A DNA stretch of 32,502 bases from Candidatus Hydrogenedentota bacterium (GCA_903922535.1 CAIXUF010000629.1:1-32502); one strand, 5' to 3'; positions 25,002-32,502 are shown, counted from the first letter of the stretch. Numbers and translations are program-made. Notes: a model not told the origin generated them from the letters alone.

Positions 25002-25039
25002 GTCCCGTGCTGTCATGGACGGCATGGGATTTTTGTTTT
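25002..25039 (+). terminator. Attenuator-type intrinsic terminator before rplJ
   Basis: GTCCCGTGCTGTC (25002-25014) pairs with GACGGCATGGGAT (25018-25030) in a 13-base stem with three G-U pairs and a three-base loop (ATG). TTTTTGTTTT follows. It lies between the L10 leader and rplJ, so it must be read through to express the operon. This is the layout expected for transcription attenuation by the L10 complex. Confidence 0.8.
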
Positions 25040-25111
25040 CCGGTATCCGCCATGGCGGGACCGGGGCCGCGTGAAAGCGCGGTATTCCACTTCGAGAGGA
25101 GGTGAACGCAC

Positions 25112-25636
25112 TTGCCAACCAAGGAAAAGATTGAGGCCGTTGCAGAACTGAAGGAACGGCTTGCCAACAACCAGATCGCCATCGCCACGAAGTATGTGGG
25201 GATGAACGTCTTCCAGGCCACCAACCTGCGCACCAAGCTTCGCGAAAGCGGGGTCGAGTTCAAGGTGTACAAGAACACGCTCGCCCGCCGCGCCCTGAAC
25301 GAACTGGGCATGGGAAAGGCCGCCGATTTCATGGAGGGCCCCACGGCGTGGGCGTTCTCGAAGGACCCCGCCGCGCCGGCGAAGGTCCTGAAGGATTTCG
25401 GAAAAGAAGTGCCGTTTGTGCTGATGCAGGGCGGCGTGCTCGAGGGCCAGCCGGTAACGGCCGCGCAGCTTGAGGTGCTTGCCAGCCTTCCGCCGCGCGA
25501 GGTTCTCCTCGCGCAGGTCGTGGGTACCATGATCATGCCGCTTCGCAACACGGTCGGCGTGCTCAGCGCGCTGCCGCGCAACCTGGTCAACGCGCTTGAC
25601 CAGATCCGCAAACAGAAAGAAGAGCAGGCCGCCTAG
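25112..25636 (+). CDS. rplJ: Large ribosomal subunit protein L10
   Basis: A 174-residue protein. The start is TTG at 25112, set by a strong AGGAGG at 25097-25102 and by the family N-terminus MPTKEKIEAVAELKERLANNQIAIATKYVGMNVFQATNLRTKLRESGVEFKVYKNTLARRAL. The globular RNA-binding domain covers about 1-130 and the C-terminal helix (ALPRNLVNALDQIRKQKEEQ) binds L7/L12 dimers. L10 anchors the stalk of the large subunit that recruits translation factors and, as a complex, represses its own operon through the leader upstream. The usual neighbours rplK and rplA are not upstream here. Confidence 0.97.
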   Translation: MPTKEKIEAVAELKERLANNQIAIATKYVGMNVFQATNLRTKLRESGVEFKVYKNTLARRALNELGMGKAADFMEGPTAWAFSKDPAAPAKVLKDFGKEVPFVLMQGGVLEGQPVTAAQLEVLASLPPREVLLAQVVGTMIMPLRNTVGVLSALPRNLVNALDQIRKQKEEQAA

Positions 25637-25678
25637 CGCCTTGCCCGAAGAAACAGCAAACCAAAAATGAAATGACAC

Positions 25679-25701
25679 GCGCCGCACGCGGCGCACGGAG
25701 G
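25679..25701 (+). promoter_or_regulatory. Hairpin adjoining the rplL ribosome binding site
   Basis: GCGCCG (25679-25684) pairs with CGGCGC (25689-25694) around a CACG loop. The Shine-Dalgarno GGAGG (25697-25701) begins two bases later, ten bases before the rplL ATG. The hairpin could keep the site open or protect the downstream message, which must yield several copies of L7/L12 per L10. Confidence 0.55.
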
Positions 25702-25711
25702 TTAACAAACC

Positions 25712-26092
25712 ATGTCCGAGAAGCTTGATGCGATTATCGAAAGTGTCGCGAACCTGACCGTCCTCGAGCTCAGCGAGCTTGTGAAGGCCCTTGAAGACAA
25801 GTTCGGCGTCACCGCCGCCGCCCCGATGATGGCCGCCGCCCCGGTCGCCGCCGCCGTCGTGGAAGTGGAAGAGCCGACCGAATTCGACGTGATCCTGAAG
25901 GATTACGGCGCGCAGAAGATCGGCGTCATCAAGGTCGTCAAGGACGTTGCCGGCCTGGGCCTGAAGGAGGCCAAAGACCTCGTCGACAAGTCCCCGGTCA
26001 CGGTCAAGGAAGCCCTGCCCAAGGACGAGGCCAACAAGTTCAAGGCAGCCCTCGAAGCCGCCGGCGCCACCGTCGAGCTGAAGGGCGTCTAA
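25712..26092 (+). CDS. rplL: Large ribosomal subunit protein L7/L12
   Basis: A 126-residue protein of standard length. The N-terminal dimerisation and L10-binding helices ([30 protein letters not shown], about 3-32) are followed by an Ala/Val-rich hinge ([22 protein letters not shown]) and the factor-binding domain ([50 protein letters not shown]). The hallmark [12 protein letters not shown] is intact. It forms the flexible stalk that stimulates GTPase factors. It is co-transcribed with rplJ after 75 bases and ended by a strong terminator; rpoB, usually next, is absent. Confidence 0.98.
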   Translation: MSEKLDAIIESVANLTVLELSELVKALEDKFGVTAAAPMMAAAPVAAAVVEVEEPTEFDVILKDYGAQKIGVIKVVKDVAGLGLKEAKDLVDKSPVTVKEALPKDEANKFKAALEAAGATVELKGV

Positions 26093-26111
26093 TTCCCCCT
26101 GCACATTCTTT

Positions 26112-26157
26112 CGCCGCGCGTTCCGGTTTAACCACCGGGACGCGCGGCGTGTTTTTT
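26112..26157 (+). terminator. Intrinsic terminator after rplL
   Basis: CGCCGCGCGTTCCGGT (26112-26127) pairs with ACCGGGACGCGCGGCG (26134-26149) in a 16-base stem with one G-U pair and a TTAACC loop. GTTTTTT follows (26151-26157). Very strong structure; it closes the rplJL unit. Confidence 0.92.
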
Positions 26158-26208
26158 AGGCAGGAGGGGCAGCATGGTTCCGGTCATGGCGCGTCGCCCA
26201 GGATATTC

Positions 26209-26223
26209 GGCGGCATCGCCGCC
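26209..26223 (-). other. Short hairpin after the beta-propeller gene
   Basis: GGCGGC-ATC-GCCGCC lies directly after the stop codon of the minus-strand glycosidase gene. There is no T-tract on that side, so termination would need another factor. Confidence 0.35.
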
Positions 26224-27323
26224 TATGCCGTTGCCAGACCTATCCCGCGCGCCTCGGTGGTCTTGTCCTTGCCCACGGTGCGTTCGGGCATGGGCGACAC
26301 GGCGCAGTAGAAGTGGTACAGTTTGCCGTCGCGGGTGATGACGGAGGGTTTGTGGGCGTACCGGGAATCAACGCTGCCGGCCGGGCCGACGTCGATGAGA
26401 ATTTCGCCAGACTTGCGCCAACGTCGCAAATCGTCGGAAAACGCGACGGAGTCTCGGGCGCGGCCGTCGCTTCCCAGCGTGTAGAAGAACATGGTCCAGG
26501 TGCCGTCCACCCGCACCACGCCGGGATCGCTGCAAAAGATGTCGTCGAAAGCGCCCTTCGGTCCCACAGGGATTACAGGATTCCCCTCAAAGCGCTTCCA
26601 CGTCTTCAAATCGGCGGAGACCGCCATGCCGGTCTGTTCCTTCCACGGCTCGCCAGAGGTCTTGGCGTTGTAGAACAGGTAGAACGTGCCATCCTGCTCG
26701 ACCAGGCTGGACTTGTAGAGTCCGCCGCGTTCCCACGCTCCCGCGCCGTCATCGGAGGCGCGCAGGCAGGGCGGGTCGAGCGACCAATGCCGGAGGTCGT
26801 CGCTCCAGCACAGGCCGATGACCGCCGCGCCCGTTTCATAGCCCGGCTTGGGATAGGCGTGGTAAGTGCCCAGATACCGCCCCTGCACGCGCTTCAGCGT
26901 GCCCGGCCCGTACAGATCATTGTCACGCACAATCCACGTGAGCGCGGCGTTGTATTCGGTGACTGAACCCGCCGGGCCCCGATCCAGAATGAGCCCCTCC
27001 TTCTTCCAGTGAATCAAATCGTCCGACGTGGCCAATCCGGTGCGATAGCCGACGCCGTCAAAACCAATGTGTGCGAGGTGATAGCGTCCCTCATGGAAGA
27101 ACGCGAAGGGACAGTCAATGGCCAGCGCATCGTAGGCGCCCGGTTCATAGGAGGGCGCCAGCACCAGTTCGGGATGCTTCTTGGGCGTGCGCACGCGCGC
27201 CAGCAGTTTGGCGTCGGCGTTCTCCGCGGCTTGACCCAGCGCCGTCGCGCCGAAAGCCAAAGCACCCGCCGCAAGGAAACCGCGGCGGGTGCAGATATTA
27301 CGGTCGAATAAAGATATATTCAT
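26223..27323 (-). CDS. Tat-exported five-bladed beta-propeller glycosidase-like protein (GH43/GH32/GH130-like)
   Basis: A 366-residue protein. AGGAG eight bases before the ATG supports the start. A twin-arginine signal (CTRRGFLAAGALAFGATALG, RR at 13-14) is followed by blade repeats with the pattern of propeller glycosidases: YHLAHIGFDG...GLATSDDLIHWKKEG, GLCWSDDLRHWSLD, GMAVSADLKTWKRFEGNPVIP and SVAFSDDLRRWRKSGE, each a strand pair ending S-x-D-L-x-x-W. Acidic residues in AIDCPFAF and in IFCSDPGVVR are candidate catalytic positions. It belongs to the GH43/GH32/GH130 group, but I cannot assign the family. Gene orientation and the gap from efp (74 bases) suggest possible read-through from the operon upstream. 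Confidence 0.8.
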   Translation of the reverse strand: MNISLFDRNICTRRGFLAAGALAFGATALGQAAENADAKLLARVRTPKKHPELVLAPSYEPGAYDALAIDCPFAFFHEGRYHLAHIGFDGVGYRTGLATSDDLIHWKKEGLILDRGPAGSVTEYNAALTWIVRDNDLYGPGTLKRVQGRYLGTYHAYPKPGYETGAAVIGLCWSDDLRHWSLDPPCLRASDDGAGAWERGGLYKSSLVEQDGTFYLFYNAKTSGEPWKEQTGMAVSADLKTWKRFEGNPVIPVGPKGAFDDIFCSDPGVVRVDGTWTMFFYTLGSDGRARDSVAFSDDLRRWRKSGEILIDVGPAGSVDSRYAHKPSVITRDGKLYHFYCAVSPMPERTVGKDKTTEARGIGLATA

Positions 27324-27397
27324 GGCAATGCTCCTGCGCCTGCTTCAGTGTATGCGGCGCGCAGGGAGCGGTCAAGTCGGCGGGAAGCGGGCTCTGC

Positions 27398-27955
27398 TCA
27401 GACGCGCTCGACGTAGGCGCCGGTGCGGGTGTCGACCTTCACATTGTCGCCCTCGCCGATGAACAGCGGCACCTGGATGGTCGCGCCCGTTTCCAGCGTG
27501 GCGGGCTTGGTGGCGCCGGAGGAGCGGTCGCCCTGGATGCCCGGGTCGGACTTGGTCACCAGGAACACGACATGCGACGGCAGTTTGACGTTAATCACGT
27601 TGTCGCGGTGGAACACGAGCGTGACGTTGTTGTTTTCCTTCATCCACTTGGCGGCGTCGCCGATGACCTTGGGGCTGACGGCAAGCTGCTCGAAGGTCTC
27701 GTTGTCCATGAAGTGAAAGAGGTCGCCGTCGTTGTAGAGGTACTGCCATTGCCGCTCTTCAATGCGGGCCTCCTCGAACTTCTCCCCGGAGCGGTAGGTC
27801 TGCTCCAGCACGCGCCCGGTGAGCACGTTCTTGAAGCGGGTGCGCACGAAGGCACCGCCCTTGCCCGGCTTCACATGCTGGAATTCCACGATTTCCATCA
27901 GGTTGCCGTCCATTTCCACCACCACGCCGTTTCTGAAATCTGCCGTTGAAATCAT
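27398..27955 (-). CDS. efp: Elongation factor P
   Basis: A 185-residue protein of standard length with three beta-barrel domains. The loop K29-P-G-K32-G-G-A-F carries a lysine at the tip that reaches the peptidyl-transferase centre; family members may have it lysylated, hydroxylated or replaced by Arg. The OB-fold regions (WQYLYNDGDLFHFMDNETFEQ) and the C-terminal ALETG-like stretch (PATLETGATIQVPLFIGEGDNVKVDTRTGAYVERV) are intact. EF-P rescues ribosomes stalled at consecutive prolines. Its ATG overlaps the stop of the upstream peptidase gene by ATGA, so translation is coupled. No EpmA/EpmB-type modification gene is in the window. Confidence 0.97.
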   Translation of the reverse strand: MISTADFRNGVVVEMDGNLMEIVEFQHVKPGKGGAFVRTRFKNVLTGRVLEQTYRSGEKFEEARIEERQWQYLYNDGDLFHFMDNETFEQLAVSPKVIGDAAKWMKENNNVTLVFHRDNVINVKLPSHVVFLVTKSDPGIQGDRSSGATKPATLETGATIQVPLFIGEGDNVKVDTRTGAYVERV

Positions 27956-29031
27956 TTTCCAATCACCTGTAAGTCTTTTGAAATGCCTGCTGTAAGAATG
28001 TCACAACCGTCGTCTGTCACCATCACGAGGTCCTCGATCCGCACACCGCCCTGTCCGGGCAGGTAAATGCCCGGCTCGACGGTGACGGCCATTCCGGCGG
28101 CAAGCACCGCCTTGGAAAGCGCGTTCAACCGGGGATTCTCGTGCACCTCAATGCCCACGCTGTGGCCGGTGCCATGGCCAAACCGGGCACCAAACCCGGC
28201 GCGCGCGATGAGGTCCCGGGCGGCCGCATCCACCTCGGACGCGCGCGCACCCGCACGCAGTGCGGCCACCGCCGCCTGCTGCGCCTGCCGGACGCAGAGG
28301 TAGATCTCTTCCGCCCAGCCGCCCGGAATCCTACCGAAAAAGAAGGTTCTAGTCAAGTCGGAGCAGTATCCGTCCACCATGCAGCCGCAGTCGATGAGGA
28401 CGATGTCGCCCTGTTCCAGCGCTTTGTCGGTCGGTTCGCCGTGGGGCAGGGAACTGCGCGCGCCGAAGAGCGCGATGGTGTCGAACGAGGCGCGCTGCGC
28501 GCCGCGGCGCTTGAATTCGTGCTCCAGCAGGGCCGCCGTTTCGCGTTCCGTCACGCCCTCCCGCAGCCCGTCCACCACGTCGGCCAGCGCCGATTCGGCG
28601 ATTTGGCAGGCCCGGCGAATCTTGGCGGTTTCGCCCGCATCCTTGACCTGCCGCAGTTCCTCGACCAGTCCCGGCGCGGGCGCCAGGGCAATGCCGGGCG
28701 CGGCGGCGCGCACGGCCTCGTGCTGGCTGAAAGAGATGCGCCCCGGCTCGAACAGGGCGGAGCGGCTGCCCAGTTTGGCCAGTCCCTCACCCACCCTGCC
28801 CTCCATCGTGCCGGTGATTTCGTTCACCTCGCAGCCCGACGCCTGCTGCCGGGCCTGCTCGGTATACCGGAAATCGCAGAGCAGCACGGCGCTGCCGCGC
28901 GTCACCAGCACGGCGGAGGTGGTGCCGCGAAAACCGGTGAGCCAGGCATTGGTCGGCGGGTCAAGGCTGAAAAAGGCGTCCGCGCCGCGTTCGACAAGCC
29001 GCGCGCGCAGCGCGTTCATCCGGGTTTCCAT
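27952..29031 (-). CDS. Xaa-Pro aminopeptidase/dipeptidase, M24 family
   Basis: Start chosen at 29031 (METRMNALRARLVERGADAFF), 13 bases after the preceding stop, with AAGGA ahead; a longer frame upstream reads through low-complexity Arg and is not protein-like. 359 residues. The N-terminal creatinase-like domain covers about 1-125; the pita-bread domain has all five metal ligands: D214 (VLIDCG), D225 (GYCSDLTRTF), H286 (FGHGTGH), E319 (TVEPGIY) and E333 (GGVRIEDL). It cleaves the peptide bond before a proline in short peptides with Mn or Co. Being translationally coupled to efp is a known arrangement in several phyla. Aminopeptidase P and dipeptidase cannot be told apart here. Confidence 0.93.
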   Translation of the reverse strand: METRMNALRARLVERGADAFFSLDPPTNAWLTGFRGTTSAVLVTRGSAVLLCDFRYTEQARQQASGCEVNEITGTMEGRVGEGLAKLGSRSALFEPGRISFSQHEAVRAAAPGIALAPAPGLVEELRQVKDAGETAKIRRACQIAESALADVVDGLREGVTERETAALLEHEFKRRGAQRASFDTIALFGARSSLPHGEPTDKALEQGDIVLIDCGCMVDGYCSDLTRTFFFGRIPGGWAEEIYLCVRQAQQAAVAALRAGARASEVDAAARDLIARAGFGARFGHGTGHSVGIEVHENPRLNALSKAVLAAGMAVTVEPGIYLPGQGGVRIEDLVMVTDDGCDILTAGISKDLQVIGK

Positions 29032-29044
29032 GTTGGCCGGTTCC

Positions 29045-31918
29045 TTAATAGTCAATGCCGAGCTGCCATCGGCGCGTTTGAAGATCCTGCGCCTCCTGTT
29101 TGACCTGGGCCGCCTTCTGGGCCAGCGCGTCCGCCTTGGCCGTGTCGCCCGCCTGCTTCTGGAGTTCGGCCATTTTCTCAAGCGCCCAGTTCAGGTATTG
29201 ACGGTACGCGGGGGCGATCGGACTGTAGTCCACGGCGGTCTGCGCGTGGGCGACCGCCTCTTCCATGACGGGAATGGGGTTGTACGGGGAATCATACAGC
29301 GCCCTGTAGGCCATCACGCTGGCGTAAAACTCGTGCATCTCGGCGCTGTGGGGGCTGCGCTCCAGCGCCGTCCGCGCCCAGTCATAATATTTTGTGGTCC
29401 AAAGCCTTTGGCGGGGAATGAACTGTTCGGCCAGGGGACTCTTTACAAGCAGTTCGTACAGTCGCGCAATATGCATGGCCAAATTCGGGTTGTGCGGAAA
29501 CCTGCTGTCGATGGCCTCCATTTCCGTCAACCATCCGCAGAGGCCGTCGATGGCCGCCCACTGGGCCAGGATCGGTTTACGCAGCATCATTATGGCGTCC
29601 AGCGGGATCGGGTCTCCCGGATTGAGCCTGCGAAAGCCCTGCGGGCTGCTCTTGTCAAGCTCGAAGAAGTCGGCCGTCTTGGCCCACCGTTCCGGATCCG
29701 GGTTCAGGTTGAGCGCCTCACGGAAAAGGTACTGGGGCGGTTTTTTGGGCGGCTTTCCGCTGTTCCGCGCCACGGCGTATTTGTGCACGTCCTCCATAAA
29801 AAATCTGGCCGCGCCAAAACGCCGGAAGACTTCCTGGTCCTCCGTGGTGTTGGCAAAGGTCAACCGGCTCAGGGTCAGCTCCTGGACCCAAATGCGGGCC
29901 ACCAACCCGCCCGCCAGCGCAATCAGCACAAGCATGCCGCCCGCCAGCAGACGGTGGGTGACAATGTTCGGGGCGGCGGACGCCACTTCGGCCAGGGCGG
30001 GTCCGCGCCAGCCAAGACCCAATCCGGCCACCACCATCGCGGTCATGACCAGCGACGGGTGGGAAAAATTGACGTCTATTGCCGCGTGAAGACAGAAGGC
30101 CATCAGCCCCGCATGCAGACCGACCAGCCATAGGCGGGTTCTGCTGTCGGGAGCGCGCAACACATTCAACGCGGCGCCGATCACAAGCACCACCCAGAAT
30201 AGGACGAACAGCAACCCGCCCGGAATTCCAGTCTCGCAGAAGGACTGAAGGTAGCCTGAATGTGCCTCGCGCACGTCGCCGGCGCCCAGATACTGGTAGT
30301 GCGCATAGGCGACGGCGAAATTGCCCAGGCCCACCCCCGTCAGCAGATTGTGCTCCGCCATGGACAGGGCCACGCGCCAGTACGTCAAACGAATCCTGAA
30401 AGAGGCGGGGTCCAGCAGGTCCTTTGTGGAAACGGTCGTGCCCTCCTGGGTCACCTTGGTGCTGCGCGGACCCTCATTGGGCGTGGCAGCCGGCGCGGCG
30501 GCGCCGGGCTTCGCTTCCTGCGCCCATGCCGTATCAGACGCGATCGCCCGGGTCCAGCCCCAGGCCAGACCCGCCACCAGCACAGCGGCAAGCAGGGCGG
30601 GAAACAGTCGGCGCAAACGCGCCTGAATTGCCGGGCCGCCCCACAGCAGGATCCCCGCCCACACACATGCCGCCGCAAGCGCCAGCCAGCCGCCGCGCGA
30701 ATAGGTGAGGAGCAGCGACACGATTGCCAGCGCCAGCGCCGCGATCAGACTCCATGCCGCCAGTGTGCGGCCGCATTGCACCAGCCCGCGGCGCAGCGAC
30801 AGATAATAGACTCCAAGCGCCGGGGCCAAACCCAAAATGGCCGAGAAGGCAAAGATTGCATTGATTTGAAAATACCACGGGGTGCCGTCTGTGTCGTCCC
30901 GGTAGATGGCGGGGAAATGGCAGGAGAACATGACCAACGCCGTTGCGATCAGCCAAGTGACCAGTGCGGCGAGGGACGCGGCGCGCGGCGAGGACGGTTG
31001 GTTTTCAGCACCGGCCGTTTCGCGCAGCCGTCGCCAGGCCAGCCCTGCGCCGGCCGCAACAACCGGGATGCCCAGCATCAGGTAGGCCGCAAGGCTGTTG
31101 GGGAAGAGCACCGAACCGAAGGCACGGTTGATGCTGAAGCGCCGCGCCAGTTCGGGGGTGAGGGTGTCGGTGTGGAAGAACTGCCGCAGTACGGCCGGCT
31201 TGTGGATGATTTCGCGCAGAAACGGCAGGAGGAACTCGAAATGAAGAATGGCGAACAGCCCCTCAAGTCCCATGGCGACGCAGAGACCGCCCAGCATAAT
31301 GCCCACGGACAGCCGGCTGGTGGCGCTGTTGACGGTGAGCAGGAACAGCATCAGATAGGAGAACCAGAGCAGCAACTGGCGGCAGGTGGCGTCAAATTCC
31401 CAAGCGCTGTGCAGCCCGGCCGTGGCCACGAGCAGCCACAGCGCCAGAGGCACGGCAAAGCGCAGCCCGCAAATGCGTCCGCCGCGCAGGACAAGGCGCA
31501 CGGCCCAGAAAGCCGTGAGCACAAACACGCCGGCCACGAAGCAGAGGTTGTCCGTGGGGAAGGTGTAGCCGTCGATCCAGGGCCGGAAAAGCACCAGCAC
31601 GGCAATGCCCACGCTTGGATGGACAATGCCGGCAAGGATGATGGCCCCCATCCCCCACAGCATGGCCGCCAGGTCGAAGCCCGAATCGGACACCATGGCG
31701 GGGTTGTACATGCCCAGCAGCGAGGCGAGGGCGATCTTGACGGAGCCCAGCGCGCCGAAGAGCGCCGCGACAAACAGCATCGCGCCCAGCGCGCCGCAGC
31801 AGCCCGCCATCAGCAGGGCGGTGCGCGGCGGGGCAAAATCGGCGGGCCACGACGGCGGCGGCAGCACCTCCTCAAAGGCGAAAACGCTCTTCTTCCGCTT
31901 TTCCCTGGGCTTGCTCAT
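29045..31918 (-). CDS. O-antigen ligase/polymerase-family membrane protein with TPR-like C-terminus
   Basis: A 957-residue polytopic inner-membrane protein. The basic cytoplasmic N-terminus contains P20-P21-P22, followed by about 12 or more hydrophobic helices between 33 and 690. The Wzy_C/WaaL domain (about 400-640) includes LLTGVGLGNFAVAYAHYQYLGAGDVREAHSGYLQSFCETGIPGG; its A-H-x-x-Y-L-Q segment (around residue 550) is typical of the ligase/polymerase loop. A soluble tail (about 700-957) is helical with TPR-like repeats near its end (VMEEAVAHAQTAVDYSPIAPAYRQYLNWALEKMAELQKQAGDTAKADALAQ). It would join or polymerise glycans on a lipid carrier. Both ends are linked tightly to neighbours: ATGA overlap upstream, 13 bases downstream. 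Confidence 0.85.
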   Translation of the reverse strand: MSKPREKRKKSVFAFEEVLPPPSWPADFAPPRTALLMAGCCGALGAMLFVAALFGALGSVKIALASLLGMYNPAMVSDSGFDLAAMLWGMGAIILAGIVHPSVGIAVLVLFRPWIDGYTFPTDNLCFVAGVFVLTAFWAVRLVLRGGRICGLRFAVPLALWLLVATAGLHSAWEFDATCRQLLLWFSYLMLFLLTVNSATSRLSVGIMLGGLCVAMGLEGLFAILHFEFLLPFLREIIHKPAVLRQFFHTDTLTPELARRFSINRAFGSVLFPNSLAAYLMLGIPVVAAGAGLAWRRLRETAGAENQPSSPRAASLAALVTWLIATALVMFSCHFPAIYRDDTDGTPWYFQINAIFAFSAILGLAPALGVYYLSLRRGLVQCGRTLAAWSLIAALALAIVSLLLTYSRGGWLALAAACVWAGILLWGGPAIQARLRRLFPALLAAVLVAGLAWGWTRAIASDTAWAQEAKPGAAAPAATPNEGPRSTKVTQEGTTVSTKDLLDPASFRIRLTYWRVALSMAEHNLLTGVGLGNFAVAYAHYQYLGAGDVREAHSGYLQSFCETGIPGGLLFVLFWVVLVIGAALNVLRAPDSRTRLWLVGLHAGLMAFCLHAAIDVNFSHPSLVMTAMVVAGLGLGWRGPALAEVASAAPNIVTHRLLAGGMLVLIALAGGLVARIWVQELTLSRLTFANTTEDQEVFRRFGAARFFMEDVHKYAVARNSGKPPKKPPQYLFREALNLNPDPERWAKTADFFELDKSSPQGFRRLNPGDPIPLDAIMMLRKPILAQWAAIDGLCGWLTEMEAIDSRFPHNPNLAMHIARLYELLVKSPLAEQFIPRQRLWTTKYYDWARTALERSPHSAEMHEFYASVMAYRALYDSPYNPIPVMEEAVAHAQTAVDYSPIAPAYRQYLNWALEKMAELQKQAGDTAKADALAQKAAQVKQEAQDLQTRRWQLGIDY

Positions 31919-32502
31919 GGCTGTCCCCCCCCGTTTCTACCGACCCACATCAGCAGCACGATTAGCATGAAAAGGCCTCCGGTCTGGGCCAGCACAATCA
32001 TTGTGCCCCACGTGTCCAGCATGGGCAGCAGGGCTCCGTTCATCCCCACCAGCGCGCCCACCAGCAGGATGAATCCCACGGCGAGCGGCTTGGACATGCC
32101 CAACGCCACGAGCCGGTGCGAGAAATGCCGCTTGTCGCCCAGGAAGATCGAATCGCCGTTGCGCCAGCGGATGTAAATGACGCTGAACGTGTCAAACAGC
32201 GGCACACTGAGCGCCAGCAGCGGCGCCGCCACGGCGATGCGCGATCCCGCATGGGTTGCCTCAATGTGGAAGGTACCCACGAGCGCCACCGTGGCCAGGA
32301 AATAGCCGTTGAACATGGCACCGCAATCGCCCATGAAAATGCGGGCGGGCGGGCGGTTGTGCCAGAGGAATCCCGCCACGGCCCCGGCGAAAATGAGCAG
32401 CAGCAGCCGCACCATTCTCTCGTCCTCCATGGGCTGCACGCAGAGAAAGTAGGTGGCGGCGGCAATGATGGACACGCCCGCGCTCAGGCCGTCCATGTTG
32501 TC
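31915..32502 (-). CDS. WecA/MraY-type undecaprenyl-phosphate sugar-1-phosphate transferase, partial (5' end beyond window)
   Basis: The 3' 195 codons are present; the frame enters from the right edge as D-N-M-D-G-L-S-A-G, the N-x-D-G-L segment of the active site, so the true start is outside. ARIFMGDCGAMFNGY is the F-M-G-D-S-G motif with Cys instead of Ser, and GDKRHFSHRLVALGM is the H-x-x-H-R-L motif that ends the catalytic loops of this family. Five or so membrane helices are visible. Members transfer a sugar phosphate from a UDP-sugar to undecaprenyl phosphate and start O-antigen, teichoic-acid or exopolysaccharide synthesis. The stop overlaps the ligase start by ATGA, so the product of this enzyme probably feeds the ligase. 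Confidence 0.9.
   Translation of the reverse strand, partial: DNMDGLSAGVSIIAAATYFLCVQPMEDERMVRLLLLIFAGAVAGFLWHNRPPARIFMGDCGAMFNGYFLATVALVGTFHIEATHAGSRIAVAAPLLALSVPLFDTFSVIYIRWRNGDSIFLGDKRHFSHRLVALGMSKPLAVGFILLVGALVGMNGALLPMLDTWGTMIVLAQTGGLFMLIVLLMWVGRNGGGQP

Noticed and set aside
29032..29181. An upstream start for the Xaa-Pro peptidase, adding 50 residues.
   Set aside because: The extension is Arg-rich, overlaps the end of the ligase gene and lacks domain similarity; METRM at 29031 fits the family and the spacing.
30260..32176. A 638-codon plus-strand frame opposite the ligase and glycosyltransferase.
   Set aside because: Composition is dominated by Gln, Arg, His and Gly, with no domain, whereas the minus strand encodes consistent membrane helices and family motifs.
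1..32502. CRISPR arrays, tRNA or rRNA genes, and intact insertion sequences.
   Set aside because: No regularly spaced direct repeats of suitable length, no cloverleaf-like segments with CCA ends, and no transposase-like proteins were seen on reading both strands; a covariance search would be needed for certainty.

Overview
The window is GC-rich bacterial chromosome and appears to come from an uncultured lineage with a diderm envelope. It carries a lipoprotein outer-membrane efflux channel, Tat-exported carbohydrate-active proteins, a sulfatase-fold protein and lipid-linked glycan assembly genes. This mixture resembles Candidatus Hydrogenedentota or the Planctomycetota/Verrucomicrobiota/Lentisphaerota group. 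That placement is inferred from gene style, not from a marker phylogeny; rplJ, rplL, efp and gpsA would be usable markers. No tRNA, rRNA, CRISPR array, insertion sequence or intact transposase was seen.

Layout. 1-3239 (minus): a 5' portion of an ADP-forming acyl-CoA synthetase and a sulfatase-fold hydrolase with a non-canonical active site. 3396-3988 (plus): a ParD/ParE-type toxin-antitoxin pair. 4130-13078 (plus): five consecutive exported proteins (a Tat TIM-barrel-like protein, a GxGYxYP-type protein, a large Tat protein, a Tat GH29 alpha-L-fucosidase, and an alpha/alpha-barrel-like protein). They form a glycan-degradation locus with no transporter or regulator inside it. 13275-14261: gpsA. 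14401-19712: a promoter with a palindromic operator, an apparent TetR-family remnant, then a MacA/MacB/TolC-like tripartite efflux operon. 19821-23357: a very large exported protein built from nine carboxypeptidase-regulatory-like modules and a HEAT-like tail. 23440-24366 (minus): a MaoC/hot-dog dehydratase. 24844-26157 (plus): rplJ-rplL with an L10 leader, an attenuator-type terminator before rplJ and a strong terminator after rplL. 26223-27323 (minus): a Tat five-bladed beta-propeller glycosidase. 27398-32502 (minus): a tightly packed run in transcription order of a WecA/MraY-type glycosyltransferase (cut by the edge), an O-antigen ligase/polymerase with a TPR-like tail, an Xaa-Pro peptidase and efp.

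How the parts fit. The exported hydrolases suggest growth on fucose-containing or acidic polysaccharide outside the cytoplasm. The efflux operon and the large modular protein next to it are probably one envelope function, though that link is only positional. The last operon joins surface-glycan assembly to proline-related functions (EF-P and an Xaa-Pro peptidase), and the ligase itself begins with a Pro-Pro-Pro stretch. Intergenic gaps hold an unusual variety of short repeats, each different: a 33-35 bp inverted pair, a 7-bp tandem, a purine-rich GGGTGAAG-like tract, an AATCCCCCT hairpin, a 9-bp ATGGAC tandem and a 15-bp duplication.
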